From the NCBI GenBank assembly GCA_964647585.1, contig CAZYGG010000007.1, positions 1-64,000 of the forward strand: a stretch of 64,000 nucleotides of DNA, read 5' to 3'. The DNA is from CAJINA01 sp964647585 (lineage in GTDB: Bacteria; Desulfobacterota; Desulfobacteria; Desulfobacterales; CAJINA01). The translations under genes and the position numbers were made by a program. How positions within the stretch are numbered: the first letter of the stretch is position 1; the number at the start of each line of letters is the position of its first letter. Positions 18,917 to 27,273 of the stretch are shown here, in pieces. The notes under the pieces were generated by a model. It had not been told where the DNA came from and did no database searches. It saw only the letters and a program-made list of their open reading frames with translations.

Positions 18917-20668
18917 TTAGTGCTGACCATTCTCCTTGGCGCACCCCGTGTTGAGCCGCCGATATAATGTAGAAACGCTGATGCCCAAATACTTGGCGGC
19001 TTCCTGCTTGCCCGCTGTTGAGTTGCCGAACAGGCGGATGGCTTCTTCAACCATGAGTTTTTCGGTATTGATGGGTTCCCGGGTATCTTTAAGCGGGCTT
19101 TCCTCGAGGGGTGACATGTAGGGGGGCAGGTCTTCAAGATCCGCGAAGCCGCTGGTTTTTATGTTGCAGGCGTATTCCGTAACATTTCTTAATTCGCGCA
19201 CATTGCCCGGCCACTGGAAATGAATCAAGTAGCTCATGGCCCGCTTGCTGAATCCCCGGAGGTTGCCCCCGAAATGCCGGTTATGTTCATCTATAAAAAA
19301 ATCGAGGAGCAACGGGATATCCGCTTTCCTTGCCCGCAGGGGCGGGACTTCAATTTGCACAACATTCAAGCGGTAATACAGGTCTTCCATGAAAAGCCCT
19401 TTTTCTACCATCTGGGGCAAATTTTTATTGGTGGCGCATATAACCCTCACATCCAGCTTTATCGAAGTCTCACTGCCAATTTTTTCAAGAATTTCATTGT
19501 CCAAGATACGCAGGATTTTAGCCTGCCCGGTTATTGGGAGGTTGCCGATTTCGTCTAAAAAAATGGTCCCCCCGTTAGCCAGCTCGAACTTCCCGGTTTT
19601 TCCTTTTTTACGGGCATCGGTAAAGGCGCCCTTGGCATATCCAAACAGTTCGCTTTCAATGAGGGTTTCGGGAATGGCGCCGCAGTTCAGGGCCACAAAC
19701 GGCCCCCGATACCGTGGGCTATGGTAGTGGATGAGCTGGGCCACCAGTTCTTTCCCGGTGCCCGTCTCACCGCCGATGAGGGTTCTCGAATCATTGGCAG
19801 CTACTTTGGATACGATTTCCTTCAGTTTAAGGATCGGTCGGGATGACCCTAAGAGCCTGGGTTCAGGCGGCCTTTTGCCAAAGGTATATGCCGTTTTGGA
19901 GAGTTTATGCCGGGCACTGTTTTGCAACAGCAGAACGTGTCCGACCGGGAGATCATCATGCAAAATCGGGATAGCTTTGGTAACGAACCCGGATTTGGAG
20001 ATGCAGCCCGATTCAGTCGATTTTAACTGCGGATCAACAAGTTTCAACGCATCATTGAAAAAACCGATATTCTTGCCGACACATTCAGCCTGTTTAAATT
20101 TCAGCGCCTGCTCAGCAAATTGGTTCACCTTAATGATATGGTTGTCGGTGTCGGTGATAATGACGCCTTTGTCAAAGGCGTTGACAATGTTGTCCATGGA
20201 GCGGGACGCAACGAAATCATAATAAGAAAAATCACGTCCGAAAAAATTCTGTACAATATAATCACCGATATTTTTCGAAAGGTTCGATAGAAACAGGCGC
20301 CTGCGCTGCATTGTTTCCTTCTGGTTCTTATCGTATCCCAGAAGCCCAAAAAGCCCGACTATTTTATCCTGGTATTTAAGGGGGCAGGAAATGACCGAGG
20401 TATAATGGCAAAACGATTTCATCTCGCACCTCAGGCATTGTGTGGTCTCTCCCGGGGTTCCGATCTGAAACCCCTTACCCGACTTTAAGGTCAAATCGAC
20501 ATAGGAGTCTCTGGGTCGCCGCGATCCGACGTTCTTTTTATAAGGACCGGTCCCGGCCACCGCTATCATGGATTCGTCGACCACCATCAGTTCCGCGCCA
20601 AGGATCGGTTGCAGGATGTTGCAAAAAGATTGGATGGAAAATTGATTTTGGGCAAAGTGGTCGTCCAT
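18917..20668 (-). CDS. Sigma-54-dependent enhancer-binding transcriptional activator
   Basis: The 583-residue protein has three parts. The N-terminal sensor (about 1-130) contains a four-cysteine cluster, Cys78, 81, 87 and 95 (CX2CX5CX7C). A PAS-like segment (about 165-260) follows. The AAA+ domain starts near 285, with Walker A GGETGTGKE, the sigma-54-contacting GAFTDA loop, and FLDEIGNLP. A Fis-type helix-turn-helix ends the protein (KQEAAKYLGISVSTLYRRL). It would activate sigma-54 RNA polymerase from upstream sites. It lies between two units that each carry a matching -24/-12 promoter and a shared palindrome, so it is the likely local activator. The inducer is unknown; the cysteine cluster suggests a metal or Fe-S ligand. 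Confidence 0.93.
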   Translation of the reverse strand: MDDHFAQNQFSIQSFCNILQPILGAELMVVDESMIAVAGTGPYKKNVGSRRPRDSYVDLTLKSGKGFQIGTPGETTQCLRCEMKSFCHYTSVISCPLKYQDKIVGLFGLLGYDKNQKETMQRRRLFLSNLSKNIGDYIVQNFFGRDFSYYDFVASRSMDNIVNAFDKGVIITDTDNHIIKVNQFAEQALKFKQAECVGKNIGFFNDALKLVDPQLKSTESGCISKSGFVTKAIPILHDDLPVGHVLLLQNSARHKLSKTAYTFGKRPPEPRLLGSSRPILKLKEIVSKVAANDSRTLIGGETGTGKELVAQLIHYHSPRYRGPFVALNCGAIPETLIESELFGYAKGAFTDARKKGKTGKFELANGGTIFLDEIGNLPITGQAKILRILDNEILEKIGSETSIKLDVRVICATNKNLPQMVEKGLFMEDLYYRLNVVQIEVPPLRARKADIPLLLDFFIDEHNRHFGGNLRGFSKRAMSYLIHFQWPGNVRELRNVTEYACNIKTSGFADLEDLPPYMSPLEESPLKDTREPINTEKLMVEEAIRLFGNSTAGKQEAAKYLGISVSTLYRRLNTGCAKENGQH

Positions 20669-20772
20669 TTTTTATCTCCCGACACTACGTCTCATCACCC
20701 TCAAGGAAATAGGGGATACTTGATAGAGGATTCTTATTTCCCAGAATTAACCCGCCGAACGCTTCCTGATTT

Positions 20773-20787
20773 TTATCATTCTGACAA
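20773..20787. promoter_or_regulatory. Candidate enhancer (UAS) for the sigma-54 activator, copy 2
   Basis: TTATCATTCTGACAA is, on the minus strand, TTGTCAGAATGATAA, 14 of 15 bases identical to the palindrome at 18772-18786. It is centred about 130 bp upstream of the rightward -24 element and about 110 bp upstream of the activator's own start codon. Confidence 0.6.
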
Positions 20788-20906
20788 TTCGAATGGGGAT
20801 GTATTTATCTGATCAAGGTCGCATTAATGCCGCACGGCAGTATTTAATGGTGCAATAACGATCATTTAGATCCTGTCAAACGTTTTCAGATGCCAACGGG
20901 GTGAAC

Positions 20907-20922
20907 TTGGCATGTATGTTGC
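20907..20922 (+). promoter_or_regulatory. Sigma-54 (-24/-12) promoter of the acyl-CoA dehydrogenase unit
   Basis: TTGGCATGTATGTTGC keeps the GG-N10-GC spacing and matches YTGGCACG-N4-TTGC at all but one position. A TGCCAA/TTGGCA inverted repeat (20891-20912) overlaps it. The transcript would start near 20934 and have a leader of about 220 nt. The remainder of the 484-bp gap 20669-21152 contains no gene. Confidence 0.75.
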
Positions 20923-21152
20923 GGTTAAAGTGGCATCCGTGAAAGGTGGCTTTGGCTTCATCCTGATGCTCCGCCCGATTAAATGGTTCCGCCGGCCCAA
21001 CTTTGAAAATGCACAGCGACAGAATTAGGAAGAAGGAAATCTACAGCCGGTGGTTTTCGCTGTAACTATTTAAAATGATAGACTTATCTCTGCTTCTATA
21101 TAGTATAACGCCATAATTTACAATATTAAAATTACAACCGAAGGAGGCTCGT

Positions 21153-22541
21153 ATGAAAGAAAAAGTGGGTAGCGGCTATTATAAAATGCTTGATCCGAAA
21201 TACAAATACCCGAAGTGTTTTTGTACGGATGAAGATATCAGAATGGCGGTGGCGATCAGGGAATTTACCAATAAGGCATTGATGCCAATTCGTCAAGATT
21301 TTGAGGGCGGATGGCACAAAGACGAGAAACTCGGCATAGAAACACTGCACAAGTACTATAAAGAGTGTGTGAAACTGGGATTGACCGCTTCGAATCTTCC
21401 TGAGAAATTCGGTGGATTGGGCTTGTCCCCGGTCGTCCGGCAGATGATCAATATCGAACTTTCCAGGGCGGAAATCGGGCTAGCAACAATGGTCGGTAAG
21501 ATTCACTGGGTGGTCTCCTTCATGATGGCTGCGGGCCGGGACGACCTGCTTGAAGAGTTTGCCCCACAAATAGCCGGTGAAGAGGCCTGGACGGCCTGTA
21601 CCTGTATCAGCGAACCATCCGGTGGCGCCAGCATCGAAGATCCAGCCTTCGATTTTAGGACCATCCGCACGCGCATGGAGATCCAAGGAGACGAAGTTGT
21701 CATTAACGGGCGCAAGCTATGGCCCGGCCCGGCCGGCCCCAATGATCGCTTCGAAAGTGATTATCTGAAAGGCCATATCGGCTATTGGACGGTTGTGCAG
21801 CGTGATCCCCAATTGGGGGCGGCGGGCGCCAGTATCGTATACGTTCCACCGGACGCCAAGGGATTCAGTTGTACCCTGCCTTTTGAAAAGATGGGCCTGA
21901 CATATTCCGATGAGAATGGGGAGTTGGTGTACGATAATGTCCGACTTCCCAAACGATATGTTCTGGACTTAGATAAACCAAACCTGGGGGCCAACATAAT
22001 TGAAGGGTACGTTATCGGCCTGGGTAGGCTTGCCGGTGCCGCGCGGCTGGTAGGTGTCGCCGAAGCAGTTCTCGAAATTGCTTTAGACTGGACGGGCGGT
22101 CGAGAAATAGCCGGTGTTCCTGTCAGGGAACGCTCATTTTTTGCGTCAATCCTGGCCGAGATGACCAGAAAGATTGAACTGGCCCGGAATTATATTCTCA
22201 GCGTGACCTGGCAGTTAACTGATACTGACACCTATGGAGCTCCCTGGACGCGGGAGATGATTGCCAAGTTTTCTATTGCCAGATCATATGCCGGTGATGC
22301 CGCCGAGTTTTGTACCAATCGGGCGATGGAGTTGATGGGTTCCTACGGGTACGTGTATGAAGGCCATGTTGAAAAATACATGCGCGATTACAAGATCGTT
22401 AAGATGTGGCTGGGCGGTGCCCAGCGTGACCGGCTCGATATTGCCCAAGGCCTTTATGGACCTTTTAAATGGGGCGGTATGCAGCAGTGGTTGGATGAGG
22501 GCGGACTGGTCACGGAAGGGTTCGGCAGCCTCAAGTACTGA
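21153..22541 (+). CDS. Acyl-CoA dehydrogenase family flavoprotein with atypical active site
   Basis: The 462-residue protein has the acyl-CoA dehydrogenase three-domain layout: helical N-terminus, central beta domain with TCISEPSGGASIEDP (flavin loop), and a helical C-terminus ending MELMGSYGYVYEGHVEKYMRD. The position of the medium-chain enzyme's catalytic Glu (normally Y-E-G-T) reads W-L-G-G, and the isovaleryl-CoA-dehydrogenase position (normally E-R-L) reads G-R-L. Both canonical bases therefore appear absent. The loop that usually reads K-x-F/W-I-T-N-A is replaced by GRKLWPGPAGP. A strong AAGGAGG precedes ATG 21153. It sits behind a sigma-54 promoter and before a metallo-hydrolase gene. 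It may bind an acyl-CoA-like or non-CoA substrate. Confidence 0.85.
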   Translation: MKEKVGSGYYKMLDPKYKYPKCFCTDEDIRMAVAIREFTNKALMPIRQDFEGGWHKDEKLGIETLHKYYKECVKLGLTASNLPEKFGGLGLSPVVRQMINIELSRAEIGLATMVGKIHWVVSFMMAAGRDDLLEEFAPQIAGEEAWTACTCISEPSGGASIEDPAFDFRTIRTRMEIQGDEVVINGRKLWPGPAGPNDRFESDYLKGHIGYWTVVQRDPQLGAAGASIVYVPPDAKGFSCTLPFEKMGLTYSDENGELVYDNVRLPKRYVLDLDKPNLGANIIEGYVIGLGRLAGAARLVGVAEAVLEIALDWTGGREIAGVPVRERSFFASILAEMTRKIELARNYILSVTWQLTDTDTYGAPWTREMIAKFSIARSYAGDAAEFCTNRAMELMGSYGYVYEGHVEKYMRDYKIVKMWLGGAQRDRLDIAQGLYGPFKWGGMQQWLDEGGLVTEGFGSLKY

Positions 22542-22672
22542 TGGGTTCCCATGTCGGCAACAGCTGTCTTGAAACGATTTATGGGTCAGTTGCCCCGGGA
22601 ATCTAATTGCAGAGGGGCATTGGGGATTTTCAACGAGATAAATGAACTTTTAACTTGAAAGGAGTAGATGCT

Positions 22673-23473
22673 ATGAAATTAAGGCTTTTAGATTACGGGG
22701 CATTGACCGCGGATGAAGGCTGGGTTTTTGAGGCTTCCGGGGTGGCAACGAAAAGCAACCCTGCGCCGCCATCGCAAAGACGTGATTTCCAGATGGTCGG
22801 TGCGCTTATCGAGCACCCCAAAAGCGGGCTGATACTGTATGAGGCCGGCCCGGCGACGAATCACGCCGAACTCTGGCCGGAACCCGTTCAAGAAGTTTTT
22901 AACATTACGCGGTACGCCGAAGAAAACCAGCTGGATAAGCAGCTGGAAAAGGCTGGTTACAGCGCGAGCGATGTGTCGGCAATCATAATCGGTCACATGC
23001 ACCTAGACCATGCCGGCGGCCTCGAACTGTTCCGCGGGATGGATGTGCCGGTGTATGCGCACGAAGAGGAGCTGAAATATGCCTTCTACGCGATTGCGAC
23101 CAAGCAGGACTTCGGCGCCTACCTTCCGCACTACATAGATTCGGCCTTCAACTGGCAGGCCGTCTATGGCGATGAGGTCGAATTGTTCGAGGGCATCACC
23201 GTATACAACACTCCCGGGCACACCCCAGGCATGTTGTCAATGAAAGCAACCCTGAACGATTCAGAGACCTTTCTATTCACCTCCGACACCATGTTTTTCA
23301 AAGAGAATTGGGATAACGAGACTCCCCCCGGGTGGCTGGTCCGCGACATGACCGGATGGTATCGCAGCCTGGCAAAACTAAAAAACATTGCCGCTAAGGA
23401 AAATGCCAAGGTAGTGTTTGGTCACGATCCCGAGGTCTTCGCACAATATGCCGGCACGGTTCACGGCGGATAG
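22673..23473 (+). CDS. Metallo-beta-lactamase-fold hydrolase, N-acyl-homoserine-lactonase-like
   Basis: The 266-residue protein carries the dinuclear-zinc signature HMHLDHAGG (His-x-His-x-Asp-His, about residues 107-115), then NTPGHTPG (metal His near 186), LFTSDTMF (bridging Asp) and the final His in VVFGHDPEVF. This layout and length match the AttM/AhlB lactonase branch of the metallo-beta-lactamase fold, which opens lactone rings. AAAGGAG at 22658-22664 lies eight bases before ATG 22673. It follows the dehydrogenase by 131 bp and is probably in the same sigma-54-controlled unit. Quorum quenching is possible, but a catabolic lactone or ester hydrolysis fits the context better. Confidence 0.87.
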   Translation: MKLRLLDYGALTADEGWVFEASGVATKSNPAPPSQRRDFQMVGALIEHPKSGLILYEAGPATNHAELWPEPVQEVFNITRYAEENQLDKQLEKAGYSASDVSAIIIGHMHLDHAGGLELFRGMDVPVYAHEEELKYAFYAIATKQDFGAYLPHYIDSAFNWQAVYGDEVELFEGITVYNTPGHTPGMLSMKATLNDSETFLFTSDTMFFKENWDNETPPGWLVRDMTGWYRSLAKLKNIAAKENAKVVFGHDPEVFAQYAGTVHGG

Positions 23474-23781
23474 GAAACTGCCCGGCAAGGCAAAACCTGT
23501 ATCTCGAAACCGGTGTCTGCCCTGAATAAGTTTTAACCATGGCAGGAGACAAACTAAAGATAGAGCAGGCACCGGTTATCTCTCAGAGCTCACTTCAGCT
23601 GATCAGAGATCAAAGGCAAGCTAAGCCCTGTATATAAATGAGGAGGGGTGTGGGTAAAATCGCGGGGACCGCGTCCGGCAGTGCACACCGGCAGCAGGGC
23701 GCGCGTAGCGAAGCCGCTGCTGTCCGGTGGAACGACTTGATATGTGTAAATGATACAGTTGCCAATTGGGTAGCTTTCTTT
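23474..23781. other. Intergenic stretch with two inverted repeats
   Basis: No convincing gene is seen in these 308 bp. ACCGGTGTCTGC (23509-23520) pairs with GCAGGCACCGGT (23565-23576) with one mismatch. CCGGCAGCAG (23688-23697) pairs imperfectly with CTGCTGTCCGG (23717-23727). The stretch marks the change from GC-rich to AT-rich sequence. Confidence 0.5.
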
Positions 23782-24513
23782 TTAATTCTTTTTAAGATGA
23801 TAAATATTCATTTTATCATTTAAGAATGTCGGCTGATGATCTGAATATGAAATCTGTAACCGCTGCAATTTTTTAATTATACGCGCACAATCATTTGAGC
23901 CAATTCTTTCGCGATCAAAATGATACGTACAAAGCTCGGCCTGATTATTAAATTTGGCCATGGCATTGAAGGTGTCTTGGTTCTTCAATATAAAACAGCT
24001 ATTCATTATACTTTCGAAAGTTTCATTGATTTTATTGGTTTCATCATTAAAAAGGTTAAAAAATTGCTGTAATTCTCCATTGCATGAGGGCTCTATAATC
24101 AATAGAGCGCCAGTTCTTGTTAATACTCTATCAGCTTCCTTTAAGGCTATACTGGCATTTTGATGATGCAAGGAAAGTGTGAAAAGTACAACATCAAAAA
24201 TTGAATCTTCGAATTCCAAAGATTCTCCGTTGCCAATTCTAAAATCTATATTACTAAATTTTGACTTTGCCTTAATAATGGCGTTATTGTCTGGATCAAT
24301 TCCTATGTAGTTTTCAGTTCCATCCGCCAAAAGAGATGATATATTACCGTTACCACACCCTATTTCAAGTACGGTTTTCTTTTTGAAATTGATATATTTT
24401 TTGATTGATTTGATAGTTATTTGTTCTTTATCATATTCCATAAAAAATCCATTAATTAATATAGGCTTTAGGCTCTGATCTATGTGCCAAATCAGTTCAT
24501 TGCATTTACACAT
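23782..24513 (-). CDS. Class I SAM-dependent methyltransferase in an AT-rich island
   Basis: A 243-residue Rossmann-fold methyltransferase. Motif I reads VLEIGCGNGNIS (about 51-62), motif II contains YIGIDPDN, and motif IV is FDVVLFTLSLHH, followed by LLIIEPS. The substrate-binding part is not recognisable. The gene is much richer in A and T than all neighbours and uses many Asn/Ile/Lys codons, which suggests recent transfer. No good ribosome binding site is found before the first ATG or before the in-frame ATG 24 codons later. It has no functional partner nearby, so methyl acceptor and role remain open. Confidence 0.8.
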   Translation of the reverse strand: MCKCNELIWHIDQSLKPILINGFFMEYDKEQITIKSIKKYINFKKKTVLEIGCGNGNISSLLADGTENYIGIDPDNNAIIKAKSKFSNIDFRIGNGESLEFEDSIFDVVLFTLSLHHQNASIALKEADRVLTRTGALLIIEPSCNGELQQFFNLFNDETNKINETFESIMNSCFILKNQDTFNAMAKFNNQAELCTYHFDRERIGSNDCARIIKKLQRLQISYSDHQPTFLNDKMNIYHLKKN

Positions 24514-25133
24514 ATTTTGTTATTATGCTGCCAGCGTGTTTTTTGCCAATTTAGTTATCAGCAAAATCAAGTGTCATATTTGAGCTTTTCCGCAGACTTT
24601 CGATTGCAGATAACTTGATAATCATCTAAAATCCGATCAAGTTACAGATATATTGAGTCTGTACGAAACCGCTTCGCGGCAGTTTTAGACCGCCTTTCAT
24701 AATAGATTCGCGGTTCATGATAGTCTTTTAGAAAATCTGTAATTACGTTGAAATTTTTCTGCGAATGTCGAAATTTCCCCTTTCAATAATATTAAAGCCA
24801 TGCAATATTAGATACTGTAATTATTATGAAAAATAGAAAGTCGATACTTTACCCATATAGCACCTTTCATGCCAAAGTGATCGACGGCTTCGCACATACT
24901 TGTTTTATCAATAATCCCTCGATCAAATATCATAGTTTTCAGGAGTAAAATAAGGCCGAGTTTTTCACCAAAGCTTCGGCCTTTTGTTTGGCGGGACTAT
25001 CGATACAACCCTTATTATCTATCATAACTTTCGTTAAATTTTAGGCACCATGGTTCAAGGTTGTCAGGTAAGCAAACCTTTCATCTAAAGGCATCCCAAA
25101 ACCGGCTCCTTTGCACCCGGATTCTCTCCCTTT
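24514..25133. other. AT-rich intergenic region without convincing genes
   Basis: These 620 bp continue the low-GC island upstream of the methyltransferase. The only intact small frame is a 40-codon ORF at 24826-24948, without a ribosome binding site. A hairpin terminator follows it. No tRNA, insertion-sequence ends or promoters of good quality were recognised. Confidence 0.5.
24952..24985. terminator. Hairpin terminator, possibly bidirectional
   Basis: AAGGCCGA (24952-24959) pairs with TCGGCCTT (24976-24983) and is followed by TT on the plus strand and an A/T-rich flank on the other side. It could end transcripts from either direction. Confidence 0.6.
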
Positions 25134-25790
25134 TCAATCCTCCCCATGAAACTGCCGGATATGCTTCTCCTGGAAGGTATACGACCAGTGCCGGTACTTC
25201 ATGAAGCGGGCCGCCCCTTCCCGGTCGCCGGCTTCGATGAACTCGATGAACAGGTCGTGTTCGGCACAGTTGCTTTTTTCCCAGTCTACATTGTACCGGT
25301 GGCGGGGGAAATCGTACAGGCGCTGTTTCAGGGGTGTGATCAGGCGCAGCATCGTCTTGTTCGCGCCGAGATCCAGGAAAACGCCGTGGAATTCGAGATT
25401 CAGCCGGTAGTAGTTTTCGTGATCTTCACGCGCGAGCGCTGTCTTCTGGTCCTGGTTGAGCTGTTTCATCCTGCCGATGTGGTCCGGGGTTATCTGGTGG
25501 AAGACGTCCAGCACAACCGAGGCTTCCAGGGCGCCCAGGATGTCATAATATTCCCTGACATCCTCAAGGGTCAGCTTATTTACCATCACCCCCCGGCGTG
25601 GAAGGATAGAGACGAAACCTTCAGCTTCAAGCTGTATGAGGGCGTCCCGCAGGGGCGTCTTGCTGATCCCCAGCTTATTGCTGATCTCGTTGAGATTCAA
25701 GGTCGCGCCCGGGGCCAGTTCTCCGGTCTGCATCCCGTCCCGAAGATACAGGTAGATTTGTTCCCTTAAAGATTGGGTATTGATGTTCAT
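25134..25790 (-). CDS. GntR-family (FCD-type) regulator of the taurine genes
   Basis: The 218-residue protein has an N-terminal winged helix (LNLNEISNKLGISKTPLRDALIQLEAEGFV) and an all-helical FCD ligand-binding domain (about 80-210) with metal-binding-type His residues. FCD-type GntR proteins usually repress catabolic operons and release DNA on binding an organic acid. It begins one base after the tpa stop codon and is the last gene of the xsc-tpa-gntR unit, which indicates feedback control of taurine breakdown. The palindrome at 29200-29218 before xsc is a candidate operator. Confidence 0.9.
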   Translation of the reverse strand: MNINTQSLREQIYLYLRDGMQTGELAPGATLNLNEISNKLGISKTPLRDALIQLEAEGFVSILPRRGVMVNKLTLEDVREYYDILGALEASVVLDVFHQITPDHIGRMKQLNQDQKTALAREDHENYYRLNLEFHGVFLDLGANKTMLRLITPLKQRLYDFPRHRYNVDWEKSNCAEHDLFIEFIEAGDREGAARFMKYRHWSYTFQEKHIRQFHGED

Positions 25791-25791
25791 A

Positions 25792-27189
25792 TCAGCACGA
25801 TTTCTCGATGGCCTTTTTTACGGCCGCGACTATCAGGTCCACCTGGTCGCGGGTAATGACCAGGGCCGGCGCGAAATTCATGATGTTATTCAGGCCGGGA
25901 ATGCTGCTGTTGGTCCGGCCGGCCAGAACCCCTTCAGCCGCCAGGTCGCCCATGAGTTTTGCCATGGCCGCTTCAGATACGGGCGCCCGGGTAGCTTTAT
26001 CCTCAACAAATTCTATCCCACAAAACAGGCCCTTGCCACGCACATCCCCGACAATGGGCAGGTCCGCCAGTTCCATTAAGCGATCAAGCAGGTAGGCCCC
26101 CAGAACCCGGCTGTTTTCCACGAGGTTTTCTTCTTCAATAATACGGGTGCTCTCCAGGGCGGCAACGGTAGCCCCGGCGCAACCGCCATAGGTGCTGATG
26201 TCACGAAAGTAGTTGGTGCCCTCTTCGGGATCGGCCGGATCGCAGAGGAACTTGTCGAAGATCTCCTGGCGGGCGGCCATGGCGGAAAGCGGCATGTAAG
26301 AACTGGCCAGCCCCTTGGCCATGGTGACCATGTCCGGATCCGCATCAAATTGCTCAAATCCCCAGAATTTGCCGGTGCGGCCAAAACCGCAAACCACTTC
26401 ATCCATGATCAGGTAGATGCCGTACTTATTGCAGATATCCTGGAGGATGGGGAAATATTCCGGCACCGGCACGATAATGCCGCCGCCGGCCGTAATCGGC
26501 TCCACAATGCAGCCGCCGATGGTATCCGGCCCTTCCTTGAGGATGACCGCCTCCACACTGCGGGCACAATCGATATCGCAACCGGGGTAAGACTTGTCAA
26601 AAGGGCAGCGATAGCACAATGCGTGGGGGAACTCGATGAACCCCTCGGCAAAGGGGCCAAAATCCTGTCTGCGCTGCAGCTGCCCCGTGGCACTCAGGGC
26701 GCCGATGGTCGTCCCGTGATAGTCCCGATCCCGGAAGAGAATTTTATATTTGCCTTTGCGCTCAGTGTCGATATGGGACAGCTGGCGGACGATCTTGAAC
26801 GTCTTTTCATTGGCCTCGGATCCGCTGTTCGAAAAAAAGACCTTGCCGAGATTGGGGAGCAGTTCGATAAGCTTGGCGGCAAATTTGATGGTGGGAATAT
26901 TGCCAACCGTTCCGGCGTAGTAGCCCAGGGTTTTGAGCTGATCGTAAACGGCCCTGGCGATGCTTTCCCGGCCGTGGCCCACTATTACGCTCCAGACGCC
27001 CCCGGCGGTCGCGTCGAGGTATTCTCTGCCGCGGATGTCCGTTACCCGAAGGCCCTTGCCCGCAACCATAATCATCTGCTCAGCAGACTGGAACACCTTG
27101 TGGGGTTTGAGGTGGTGCCACAGGTAGTCCCGGTCGCCGCGCACCATCTCTTCCGCATCGTACGCGTTCCAATTAACGGTCGCTGCCAT
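25792..27189 (-). CDS. tpa: Taurine:pyruvate aminotransferase-like class III aminotransferase
   Basis: A 465-residue class III PLP aminotransferase. It has the SNSGSEANEKTFKIVRQ cofactor region (about 120-136), the Asp of MDEVVCGFGRTGKFWG, and the Schiff-base Lys in TMAKGLASSYMPL (about 291). The N-terminal WHHLKPHK stretch and the Cys-rich CYRCPFDKSYPGC segment resemble the anaerobic taurine:pyruvate transaminases described in Bilophila and Desulfonispora. The next gene upstream is xsc, which uses its product, sulfoacetaldehyde. AGGAG precedes ATG 27189. The reaction converts taurine plus pyruvate to sulfoacetaldehyde plus alanine. The context makes the substrate assignment strong, although other omega-amino acids cannot be excluded. 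Confidence 0.87.
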   Translation of the reverse strand: MAATVNWNAYDAEEMVRGDRDYLWHHLKPHKVFQSAEQMIMVAGKGLRVTDIRGREYLDATAGGVWSVIVGHGRESIARAVYDQLKTLGYYAGTVGNIPTIKFAAKLIELLPNLGKVFFSNSGSEANEKTFKIVRQLSHIDTERKGKYKILFRDRDYHGTTIGALSATGQLQRRQDFGPFAEGFIEFPHALCYRCPFDKSYPGCDIDCARSVEAVILKEGPDTIGGCIVEPITAGGGIIVPVPEYFPILQDICNKYGIYLIMDEVVCGFGRTGKFWGFEQFDADPDMVTMAKGLASSYMPLSAMAARQEIFDKFLCDPADPEEGTNYFRDISTYGGCAGATVAALESTRIIEEENLVENSRVLGAYLLDRLMELADLPIVGDVRGKGLFCGIEFVEDKATRAPVSEAAMAKLMGDLAAEGVLAGRTNSSIPGLNNIMNFAPALVITRDQVDLIVAAVKKAIEKSC

Positions 27190-27273
27190 GTTCTTCTCTC
27201 CTTATGCAGGTTATTAGGCTGTAGGCTGAAAACCGTTCGTATTCACTACCCAAAAGCCATCCCTTCAGCCTTT

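Noticed and set aside
22673..23473. Metallo-hydrolase as a dedicated quorum-quenching enzyme
   Set aside because: Similarity to acyl-homoserine lactonases is in the fold and motifs only; the sigma-54 unit with a dehydrogenase homologue points to catabolism, and no signal receptor genes are near.
24826..24948. 40-codon open frame followed by a terminator
   Set aside because: No ribosome binding site, AT-rich random-looking sequence and no similarity recognised. It could be a remnant, but coding evidence is missing.
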